Source: CAILHX01 sp036561085
GTDB lineage: Bacteria > Pseudomonadota > Gammaproteobacteria > Burkholderiales > Methylophilaceae
Direction: 5' to 3'
Assembly (NCBI GenBank): GCA_036561085.1
Contig: DATBPY010000112.1
Location: forward strand, 1-37,206
DNA: 37,206 bases
Shown here: piece by piece, positions 17,320 through 24,041 of the stretch
Numbering within the stretch: the stretch's first letter is position 1
How the letters are laid out: each line of letters opens with the position of its first letter
Position numbers and translations under genes: made by a program
Notes under the pieces: generated by a model
Told to the model about the DNA's origin: nothing
The model's database searches: none
Seen by the model: only the letters and a program-made list of their open reading frames with translations

Positions 17320-17931
17320 TTAGCTCTTAGGCCAGTTCTGTAACGCGAGTTCGACGATCGCCAATAACTCTTCTTTGCTGGCACCGCTAGTCGCCTGTAC
17401 CGACATGCCTTGATGCACGGTGACGATATATTTTGCCAGGGCACCACTATCCACATTTTGCGCCAGCTCGGATTGCGTTTTTGCGAGTTCCAGACGCTTC
17501 TTTATGGTTGCTTCATAGTTCTGGCGGTGAGTGACCAATTCCTGCTGTATCAACTCAGCGCCCTGTCCGCAGGATAGAGCGCCTTGCACCATCATGCAGC
17601 CGCGGGGTGTGCTGGGGCTGGTCAAAGCCTCTGCCGACTTAGTCAGGAACATCTCTATGCTTTGTCTGGCAGTGGGCTGCTGCATCGCGTCTGCGACGTA
17701 GGCTACCGGCCCGGCCATATACTTACCCAAGGCCTTGCGAAACAACTCTTCTTTGTTGCCGAACGCTGCATAGATACTGGGGCGATTGATTCCCAGAGCA
17801 TCGGTGAGCTCCGACATCGAAGCCCCTTCGTAACCGCGAGTCCAGAATACATACAGCGCTTTTTCGAGCGCTTCATCATGGTCGAAATTGGAGGGTCTTC
17901 CGCGTGGCCTTTTCAATTCTGTCGTTTCCAT
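17320..17931 (-). CDS. TetR/AcrR-family transcriptional repressor
   Basis: 203 aa from ATG 17931 (METTELKRPRGRPSNFD); a TTG three codons upstream would add three residues. The N-terminal TetR_N helix-turn-helix is clear: ALEKALYVFWTRGYEGASMSELTDALGINRPSIYAAFGNKEELF. The C-terminal ligand domain is all-helical and contains RGCMMVQGALSCGQG, common in the subgroup that controls divergent short-chain dehydrogenases. It diverges from the SDR gene across 135 bases with two identical-core operators, one overlapping its own -10 element. It probably represses both itself and the SDR gene, released by an unknown small molecule. It is convergent with recN, with an 8-base gap. Confidence 0.93.
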   Translation of the reverse strand: METTELKRPRGRPSNFDHDEALEKALYVFWTRGYEGASMSELTDALGINRPSIYAAFGNKEELFRKALGKYMAGPVAYVADAMQQPTARQSIEMFLTKSAEALTSPSTPRGCMMVQGALSCGQGAELIQQELVTHRQNYEATIKKRLELAKTQSELAQNVDSGALAKYIVTVHQGMSVQATSGASKEELLAIVELALQNWPKS

Positions 17932-17960
17932 AACATTCAAAATCCTTGTTTGACGAAAAT

Positions 17961-17966
17961 ATTATA
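17961..17966 (-). promoter_or_regulatory. Candidate -10 element of the tetR gene
   Basis: Read on the minus strand this is a perfect TATAAT, 30 bases before the tetR ATG. The best -35 match, TTGTCA at 17991-17986, has a long 20-base spacer, so the promoter may rely on activation or use another -35. It overlaps the first operator. Confidence 0.6.
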
Positions 17967-17978
17967 CCGTAAGGTAAA
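17963..17978. promoter_or_regulatory. Putative TetR-family operator 1
   Basis: TATACCGTAAGGTAAA, whose core is a TACC-N4-GGTA inverted repeat (17965-17976). The same 16-mer, differing only in the two central bases, recurs at 18018. It overlaps the tetR -10 on the minus strand and lies just upstream of the SDR -35. Inferred binding site of the adjacent TetR protein. Confidence 0.8.
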
Positions 17979-18001
17979 AAAATAGTTGACAACTATTTTT
18001 T
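17977..18001. repeat. Perfect 11-bp inverted repeat spanning the SDR -35
   Basis: Arms AAAAAATAGTT and AACTATTTTTT with the 3-base centre GAC. The palindrome overlaps the TTGACA box. It could be an extra protein-binding site or an A/T-tract bend; it also resembles a weak AT-only hairpin, but it lies inside a promoter, so a terminator is unlikely. Confidence 0.7.
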
Positions 18002-18014
18002 GCTGGCCTAATAT
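17986..18014 (+). promoter_or_regulatory. Strong sigma-70 promoter for the SDR gene
   Basis: TTGACA (17986-17991), a 17-base spacer, then TAATAT (18009-18014). The -35 is a consensus match and the -10 is near consensus, with ideal spacing. Transcription would start near 18021, inside operator 2, so bound repressor would block initiation. Confidence 0.85.
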
Positions 18015-18017
18015 TTC

Positions 18018-18033
18018 TATACCGTTTGGTAAA
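18018..18033. promoter_or_regulatory. Putative TetR-family operator 2
   Basis: TATACCGTTTGGTAAA, the same 16-mer as operator 1 except for the central TT. It covers the expected SDR transcription start. The centres of the two sites are 55 bp apart, so binding to both would bracket the SDR promoter. Confidence 0.8.
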
Positions 18034-18066
18034 TTATTTAATCCTCTCATCTAAAGGAACAGGGAA

Positions 18067-18810
18067 ATGGCAACTAATCAAAACAAAGTAGCTTTTATCA
18101 CAGGCGCAAATCGGGGGATCGGCTTTGAAACTGCAAAACGTTTGGGCGAACTGGGTATCACAGTAGTAGTAGGCGCACGCGATGCTGCTAAAGGACAAGC
18201 GGCAGTCAAGCAGCTGGAATCACAGGGCATCAAGGCTGAAAGTCTGGTTTACGATGCGAACCAGAGCGATTCCGCAACTGCGGCATATGCCTATCTGGAA
18301 AAGAAGTTCGGCAAGCTCGATATCCTGGTAAACAATGCCGGCATGACTGCTGAACAGCTCGTGGGTCAGCAAAACGCCAGTTCAGTAAGTGCGGATGTAT
18401 TGAAACAGACATTTGAAACCAATTTTTTCGAAGTCATCACCTTGACCCAAACGCTACTGCCGCTGATCAAGAAATCTCCGGCCGGGCGTATCGTGAATCT
18501 ATCCAGTATTCTGGCATCGCTGACGCTGCATAGTTTAGCGAATTCACCCATAGATCCCGCCAAGGCCTTTGCCTACAATTCATCCAAGACTGCATTGAAT
18601 GCCTATACCGTGCATCTGGCGCATGAATTGCGCGATACGCAGATCAAGGTCAATTCTGCACATCCGGGTTGGGTGAAGACTGAGCTCGGTGGAGCCGGCG
18701 CACCAATGGAGATCGCGGATAGCTACAAGACCAGTGTATATCTGGCCACATTGGATGAGTCAGGTCCAACCGGGGGCTTCTTTCACGAAACAGAAACCTT
18801 ACCTTGGTAG
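18067..18810 (+). CDS. Short-chain dehydrogenase/reductase (classical SDR)
   Basis: 247 aa NAD(P)-dependent oxidoreductase. The cofactor motif is TGANRGIG at residues 13-20, then VVGARD, and NNAG in the LDILVNNAG strand. The catalytic set is a serine in IVNLSSILAS and the YNSSK tyrosine/lysine pair, followed by VNSAHPGWVKTELGG. An arginine in GARD after the second strand favours NADP over NAD. The sequence resembles bacterial carbonyl-reductase-like SDRs; the substrate cannot be deduced. Ribosome binding site AAAGGAACAGGGAA precedes the ATG. Control by the divergent TetR repressor suggests induction by its own toxic or reactive substrate. Confidence 0.93.
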   Translation: MATNQNKVAFITGANRGIGFETAKRLGELGITVVVGARDAAKGQAAVKQLESQGIKAESLVYDANQSDSATAAYAYLEKKFGKLDILVNNAGMTAEQLVGQQNASSVSADVLKQTFETNFFEVITLTQTLLPLIKKSPAGRIVNLSSILASLTLHSLANSPIDPAKAFAYNSSKTALNAYTVHLAHELRDTQIKVNSAHPGWVKTELGGAGAPMEIADSYKTSVYLATLDESGPTGGFFHETETLPW

Positions 18811-18908
18811 ACTATCAATATTGATTTGGTTTGACGTTAATCAAATAATTGTTTGCGCGCGCGCGTTCTAATACGTCACAATATAGGCAGGAATGTAGCC
18901 TAGGAAGT

Positions 18909-18945
18909 TTTAGCCAAAACCGGATGCTCGATGATTGTGGCTAAA
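18909..18945. repeat. Inverted repeat in the SDR-cytochrome gap
   Basis: The 241-base gap 18811-19051 holds no gene that I can support. Within it, TTTAGCCA (18909-18916) and TGGCTAAA (18938-18945) form an 8-bp inverted repeat with a 21-base loop and no T-tract. It may be an operator pair or weak hairpin upstream of the cytochrome unit. An alternating (GC)5G run lies at 18855-18865. Confidence 0.4.
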
Positions 18946-19051
18946 CCGACTTGATTCTGGGTTAGGCACTTGTTTTGCTTACTGGAATTAGCCCGCTTAA
19001 CTATTAAGCTTAAAGGTTACAGTTTTTAATTCACGATATCGGGAGATTTAC

Positions 19052-19489
19052 ATGAAAAAAATAAGTTTGATTCTTGTCGCATTGCTTAGCATAACGGCAT
19101 TAAATGCACACGCAGATGTCGCCACTGCACAAAAACTGGCTGACAAATATACTGGTATCGCCAAAAGTATAGACAAAGGGTTTACCCCTTCTGCAGAAGA
19201 AGGAAAAGCTTTTTTCAATCGTCAGATCGGCATGAAAGGGCACAAGGTTTCTTGCGCATCCTGCCATACTGCAAATCCCGCTGATAACGGCAAGCATATC
19301 GTGACCGGCAAGATGATCCGTCCACTGGCACCGGCAGTTAACGCAAAGCGGTTCACTGACCTGGAAAAAGTGGAAGACAAGTTCGTTGAGCATTGCAACG
19401 ACATCACCGGTAGCGACTGTACTGCCCAGGAAAAAGCTAACTTCATTACCTACTTGATCACGGTTACAGACACTACCCCTAAGAAATAA
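19052..19489 (+). CDS. Periplasmic monohaem cytochrome c, SHP-like (DUF1924)
   Basis: 145 aa with a signal peptide (residues 1-21, cleavage after NAHA). One haem site, CASCH at 68-72. After it come the conserved segment RPLAPAVNAKRFTD and a cysteine pair C115/C123 (HCNDITGSDC), which in the Rhodobacter sphaeroides haem protein SHP form a disulfide near the haem. In SHP an asparagine is the sixth haem ligand and is displaced by O2 or NO; N97 here is the best candidate. The next gene is a b-type membrane cytochrome, the partner usual for SHP. The usual diheme cytochrome DHC is not between them. Start supported by GGGAGA upstream of ATG. Confidence 0.85.
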   Translation: MKKISLILVALLSITALNAHADVATAQKLADKYTGIAKSIDKGFTPSAEEGKAFFNRQIGMKGHKVSCASCHTANPADNGKHIVTGKMIRPLAPAVNAKRFTDLEKVEDKFVEHCNDITGSDCTAQEKANFITYLITVTDTTPKK

Positions 19490-19516
19490 TCCAAACAGGA
19501 ATTTCGAGGGGTATTG

Positions 19517-20071
19517 ATGCAATACGTTTGGGATCCGTTTGTCAGGATATTCCATTGGTCTTTGGTGATCGCCTTCTCGGTGGCGTTCTATACGCACGCT
19601 TCCGAGTGGGAACGCCTGACACACATACGAGCGGGCTATATAGTGGGTGGTCTACTGATAGCTCGCATCGTGTGGGGTTTTACTAAAACCGGATATGCAT
19701 GTTTTTGCTCTTTCCCGTGGGATCCCATCAAGGCGATCAAACATATCGTCTCGGAGTTGCATGGCAACGCCAAGCGATATATCGGACATAATCCCGCAGG
19801 TTCACTGGCGATCTATTTAATGTTAGTGATCGGACTGGTGACCGTGGCTTCCGGCTGGTTGGTGTACAACGACGGTTGGTTGATCGACCAGCCTGAATTG
19901 CTGCAGTCAATACACCTATATGCAGCCTGGACTTGGCTGGTGGTGATTGTGCTGCATGTTGCCGGCGTTATCACCGAGAGCATTGTGCATAAAGATAATC
20001 TGATCATCGCGATGATCACTGGTTGTAAACGAGTGTCCAAAAAAGGCGAGCAGCAAGCAAGCCAACTTTGA
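19517..20071 (+). CDS. Membrane cytochrome b561-type protein
   Basis: 184 aa b-type cytochrome of the bacterial b561/Ni-hydrogenase cytochrome b family, with four membrane helices. Histidines placed to bind two haems are H13 (RIFHWSL), H36 (THIRAGY), H133 (SIHLYAAW) and H147 (VVLH region). The start is ATG 19517 with GAGGGG just upstream; a TTG precedes it by one codon. It begins 27 bases after the SHP-like gene and probably passes quinol electrons to that periplasmic cytochrome. A cysteine-rich loop (YACFCSF, 60-66) is not a haem c motif. The gene runs convergent to the next one with a single base between. Confidence 0.9.
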   Translation: MQYVWDPFVRIFHWSLVIAFSVAFYTHASEWERLTHIRAGYIVGGLLIARIVWGFTKTGYACFCSFPWDPIKAIKHIVSELHGNAKRYIGHNPAGSLAIYLMLVIGLVTVASGWLVYNDGWLIDQPELLQSIHLYAAWTWLVVIVLHVAGVITESIVHKDNLIIAMITGCKRVSKKGEQQASQL

Positions 20072-20072
20072 T

Positions 20073-21206
20073 TCAATTCTTGAATGGCGTATGTTCTGCC
20101 ATCTCATCCTGGTAATTGGCGACAGCTTGACGTTCCCTTTGTAGAAAGTCGGCAATAGGCGGCCGCATGCGTTCTTCAGCTATCCAGAACGCCGACCAGG
20201 TATCGGCAGGCTCGAAGCCGCGACTTAGTTTGTGCTCACCTTGCGCGCCGGGTTCAAACCGCTGCAGGCCATTCGCGATGCAATAGTCTATACCCTGGTA
20301 GAAACAGAGCTCGAAGTGCAGGCTGTGATATTCAGCATCGGCACCCCAATGCCTGCCGTACAGGGTTTCCCGGTCGCGATAGCAGATGGCGGTGGCGATA
20401 TGCTTGTCGCCATCGAACGCCAGGAAAAACACCAGTCGCTGTTGCAGCGCTGCGCCGATCTCCACGAAGAAATCGCGGCTGAAAGCAGGGTGGTTGCCGT
20501 AGCGCAAAAAAGTCTCGCGGTAATGGGTATGGATGGAGTCCCATAACGCGGGTTCTACTTCATCTCCATGCCGGACGCTGATGGTCAGCCCTTGTTCGGC
20601 GATGCGTCTTCTCTCACGCTTGGCTTTTTTACGCTTGTCGGCGGAAAATGTCGCCAGAAAATCATCAAAATGCCGGTAGCCTCGGTTATGCCAGTGGAAC
20701 TGCGTGCCTTGACGTATAAGCAATCCTTCCTGTTTAAGCAAAGCCAGGTCATAGTCACGCAAATACAGGCATTGCCAGCATGAAGCCTGTAATGCCGGCA
20801 CTTGGTGTAAAACGGCTTTCAGCAGTGTTTTTACGACTGTTTCGCGGTCGGCTTGCGCCGCTACCAAAAACCTGGTGCCGCTAGTGGGGGTGTAGGGATT
20901 GGCGCTCACCAGCTTTGGGTAATAATGCAACCCCAGCCTGTCATACGCCGATGCCCATTGCCAATCATGCGAGAAATCCCCGAAGGAATGCGTGCGCAAA
21001 AACAGCGGCAGCGCACCAAGCAAGGTACCGTTTTGATCGCGTAACAACACATGGCACGGATACCAACCTAAGTTGGCTATCGTCGCGCCGTGTTTTTCTG
21101 CCGCCCATAGAAAAGCATGGCAGGTGAAGGGGTTGTCATCTATGTTCAGACTATCCCACTCGCTTGCAGGGATGTCGTTGATAGACTTCAGAGTCTGAAT
21201 ATTCAT
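20073..21206 (-). CDS. FemAB-like acyltransferase (DUF482/PF04339 type)
   Basis: 377 aa from ATG 21206 (MNIQTLKSINDIPASEWDSL). The family is a GNAT-fold relative of FemX/FemAB peptidyltransferases, common in proteobacteria, with unproven substrate. Recognisable parts are DNPFTCHAFLWAAEKHGA near the N-terminus, GWYPCHVLLRD, FGDFSHDWQWASAYDRLGLHYYPKLVSANPYTP, the basic FSADKRKKAKRERRRIAEQGL, and the C-terminal YGRHWGADAEYHSLHFELCFYQGIDYCI, then FEPGAQGEHKLSRGFEP. No signal peptide, so cytosolic. It is divergent from the MFS gene with a 107-base gap. Confidence 0.88.
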   Translation of the reverse strand: MNIQTLKSINDIPASEWDSLNIDDNPFTCHAFLWAAEKHGATIANLGWYPCHVLLRDQNGTLLGALPLFLRTHSFGDFSHDWQWASAYDRLGLHYYPKLVSANPYTPTSGTRFLVAAQADRETVVKTLLKAVLHQVPALQASCWQCLYLRDYDLALLKQEGLLIRQGTQFHWHNRGYRHFDDFLATFSADKRKKAKRERRRIAEQGLTISVRHGDEVEPALWDSIHTHYRETFLRYGNHPAFSRDFFVEIGAALQQRLVFFLAFDGDKHIATAICYRDRETLYGRHWGADAEYHSLHFELCFYQGIDYCIANGLQRFEPGAQGEHKLSRGFEPADTWSAFWIAEERMRPPIADFLQRERQAVANYQDEMAEHTPFKN

Positions 21207-21313
21207 GCTGAAAACATTATCACATGGTTGTGTCACATGATTCCTAAGGGGCATCCGGTATACTGTCATCCTGCACCTGATTTTTTAATATCCCTGATTC
21301 GATCTAGCCAGAT

Positions 21314-22531
21314 ATGCCCGACACCCCTTTGTTTAGTCCCGCCTTCATCAGGCTATTGACGTTCCGCGTGTGCATCGTGCTTTCCTACCAGATGGTGGCG
21401 GTGACGGTGGGCTGGCATATCTACGAATTGACTCATGATCCTTTTGCACTGGGATTGGTTGGGCTGGCAGAAGTGATTCCCTATTTTTGTTGCGCCTTAT
21501 TCGCCGGCCATGCCGTAGACCACTATTCGCGTCGTTTGTTCGCTATCGGCGCATGCCTGGCGCTGATGCTGAACAGCATGGCATTGCTGGCTATTGCCGC
21601 TGGGCGGCTACCGGGGGATGCGACGTTATGGATCTATGTTTCCATCATGTTGACCGGCATGGCACGCGCTTTTATCGGACCGTCTTACAGCGCCTTGTTC
21701 GCACTGATCCTGCCGCGCGAACTGTATGCCCGCGGATCAGGTCTCGGTAGTTCGGTGTTTCAGACCGGCTTGATAGTCGGCCCTGCACTGGGAGGGGTAT
21801 TGGTCGGATTTGCAGGCAAGAGCACCACCTATTGCGTTGCTATGATGCTCGCGGGAGCGGCAGTCATTGCGCTGCTTACCTTGCGTATAAAAGAGCCGCC
21901 GCCTGCTGAAAGTCCGTCGGTATTCAGTAGTATCGGCGATGGTTTGCGATTTGTGTTCAGCAACCAGATATTGCTAGGCGCCATGTCGCTGGATATGTTC
22001 GCGGTGTTATTCGGCGGTGCTGTTTCCATGCTGCCCGCATTCATCCGCGATATCTATCATTACGGGCCGGAAGGTCTGGGTATATTGCGCGGCGCCCCGG
22101 CCATAGGCGCGCTGCTGACTGGCATCTATCTGTCGCGGCATTCCATCAACCGCCATGCCGGTCATTGGTTGTTAGGGGCCGTCGCCGGGTTCGGCGTGTG
22201 CATCATTGGTTTCGGCATCACCACCAACTTCTGGGTGGCCGGCGTGTTATTGCTGTGTTCCGGTGTATTCGACGGTCTTTCCGTGGTGATGCGTACCACC
22301 ATCTACCAGTTGACCACCCCGGATAGCATGCGCGGCCGGGTATCAGCGATCAACGGTATCTTTATCGGCTCTTCCAACGAACTCGGCGCGTTCGAATCGG
22401 GCATGGCGGCACGCTTGATGGGACTGGTGCCATCCGTGGTGTTTGGCGGCGTGATGACCCTGCTGGTGGTGGCTACGACGGCTAAGTTGTCGCCTAAGCT
22501 GCGCAAGCTGGACTTGCAACAACTCAAGTAA
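21314..22531 (+). CDS. MFS transporter (MFS_3/EntS-like exporter)
   Basis: 405 aa with about 12 hydrophobic segments. Near the N-terminus is RVCIVLSYQMVAVTVGWHIYELTHDPFALGLVGLAEVIPYF, a pattern of the MFS_3 group (enterobactin exporter EntS and macrolide-efflux relatives); the loop 2-3 signature is GHAVDHYSRR. The C-terminal half has TPDSMRGRVSAINGIFIGSSNELGAFESG, again typical of the group. Substrate unknown; drug or siderophore export is possible but no siderophore genes are nearby. Convergent with the outer membrane factor gene, with 12 bases between. Confidence 0.9.
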   Translation: MPDTPLFSPAFIRLLTFRVCIVLSYQMVAVTVGWHIYELTHDPFALGLVGLAEVIPYFCCALFAGHAVDHYSRRLFAIGACLALMLNSMALLAIAAGRLPGDATLWIYVSIMLTGMARAFIGPSYSALFALILPRELYARGSGLGSSVFQTGLIVGPALGGVLVGFAGKSTTYCVAMMLAGAAVIALLTLRIKEPPPAESPSVFSSIGDGLRFVFSNQILLGAMSLDMFAVLFGGAVSMLPAFIRDIYHYGPEGLGILRGAPAIGALLTGIYLSRHSINRHAGHWLLGAVAGFGVCIIGFGITTNFWVAGVLLLCSGVFDGLSVVMRTTIYQLTTPDSMRGRVSAINGIFIGSSNELGAFESGMAARLMGLVPSVVFGGVMTLLVVATTAKLSPKLRKLDLQQLK

Positions 22532-22543
22532 CATCAAAAATCA

Positions 22544-24010
22544 CTACTTGGCAGCCTGATCCTTATCGGTGTTGAGATCACTTGCATTCCAGCCGCCGCC
22601 AACCGCCTTGATCAACGATACTGCGGCGGAAAGCCGGTTGCTTTGGATGGTGAGCGCGGTTCTTTCATTATCCAGCGCGATGGTTTCGACATTGACCACA
22701 TTCAGAAAATCGACGATGCCGGCCTTGTATTGATTGGTCGTGATCTGCACCGATTCGCGAGCGGCTTTTACCGCATCGTCCTGTAACGCCGCTTCCTGCT
22801 CCAGAATACGCAACGCAGCCAGATTATCTTCCACTTCCTGGAATCCGCCCAAGATGGTCTGGCGATAAGTCGCCACGCTTTGGTCGTATACGGCGACCGC
22901 TTGCGCACTCTGCGCCTTGCGTAATCCGCCGTCAAAAATGCTCTGCGCCAGGGCTGGACCTAAAGTCCAGAAACGGGAAGGCAAGGTCAGCCACTTGGCG
23001 AAACTGGAACTTTGGAATCCTAACTCGCCAGACAGTGTCAGGTCGGGATAGAACGCAGCTTCCGCTACGCCGATCTTGGCATTGGCGGAGGCCGCCCGGC
23101 GTTCCGCCGCAGCGATATCCGGCCGGCGTTCCAGCAGTTGCGAAGGCAGGCCGACAGGAATAGGCGGCGGTAATAACGCGAATTTGGAAGTGAGCGGCGC
23201 GATGGAGAATTCGGCGGGTGTCTTGCCGATCAGGATGGCGATCGCATGTTCAAGTTGCGCGCGTTGCACGCCTACATCGACGGCTTGCGCTTTGGCGGAT
23301 TTGAGCTGAGTGTCTGCTGTGACTACATCCGCGCGTGCCGCGACTCCCACGTTGTATTGGTTTTGAGTCAGTTGCAGCGATTTTTGATAAGCAGCGACGG
23401 TATCGTCCAGCAGAGCTTTTCGGGCATCGGCGATGCGCAACAAAAAGTAATCCTGTGCCAGTTCTGCCTGTGCGCTTAGTTTAGCCGCTTCAATGTCGGC
23501 GATACTGGCTTGGGCGTTGGTGCTAGCCGCTTCCACCGAGCGCCGGATGCTGCCCCACAAGTCGGCTTCCCAACTGACGCCGACATTCAAGTTGTAAGTC
23601 GTATTAGAGTTTGAGTTGGAGCCGAATGTACTATTCGTGTTGCCGGGGGAGCGACTTCTGGTCGCCGAAACCCCGCCGGTGACGGTAGGATAATAAGCAG
23701 CGCCCGCCTGTTGCGCCAACGCCTGTGCCTGACGATATTGGGCTTCAGCGGCACGTAGGTTCTGGTTAGAGACTTCGACTTGCTCAACCAGTTGATTCAG
23801 TGTGCTGTCGCCAAAGATCTCCCACCATTTGCCGCGCGGCAGTTCATCTTGTGGTTGCGCTATTTTCCAACCTTGCTGTTCCTTGAATGCAGCAGGTACG
23901 TCCATGGTCGGTTTCACATAATCCGGCCCTAAGGTGCATGCGGACATGCAAACAGACAATAAGCACGCGCTCAACAACGCTGCATGCAAAGTCCGATTAA
24001 ATGGTTTCAT
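22544..24010 (-). CDS. RND efflux outer membrane lipoprotein (NodT/OprM-type factor)
   Basis: 488 aa TolC-fold outer membrane channel. A lipoprotein signal ends in CMSAC, so C25 should be acylated, followed by TLGPDYVKPTMDVPAAF, the standard NodT-family start. Two OEP repeats are visible, with LVEQVEVSNQNLRAAEAQYRQA in the first and ERRPDIAAAERRAASANAKIGVAEAAFYPDLTLSGE opening the second. QITTNQYKAGIVDFLNVVNVE is near the C-terminus. It is the last gene of the mdtABC-type operon, 31 bases after the mdtC-like gene, and completes a three-part pump across both membranes. Confidence 0.93.
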   Translation of the reverse strand: MKPFNRTLHAALLSACLLSVCMSACTLGPDYVKPTMDVPAAFKEQQGWKIAQPQDELPRGKWWEIFGDSTLNQLVEQVEVSNQNLRAAEAQYRQAQALAQQAGAAYYPTVTGGVSATRSRSPGNTNSTFGSNSNSNTTYNLNVGVSWEADLWGSIRRSVEAASTNAQASIADIEAAKLSAQAELAQDYFLLRIADARKALLDDTVAAYQKSLQLTQNQYNVGVAARADVVTADTQLKSAKAQAVDVGVQRAQLEHAIAILIGKTPAEFSIAPLTSKFALLPPPIPVGLPSQLLERRPDIAAAERRAASANAKIGVAEAAFYPDLTLSGELGFQSSSFAKWLTLPSRFWTLGPALAQSIFDGGLRKAQSAQAVAVYDQSVATYRQTILGGFQEVEDNLAALRILEQEAALQDDAVKAARESVQITTNQYKAGIVDFLNVVNVETIALDNERTALTIQSNRLSAAVSLIKAVGGGWNASDLNTDKDQAAK

Positions 24011-24041
24011 ACAAACTGCTCCTTAAGTTCTTTGTTCATTG

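Noticed and set aside
18855..18865. (GC)5G run as a Z-DNA regulatory element
   Set aside because: Only 11 bases long and without any supporting context.
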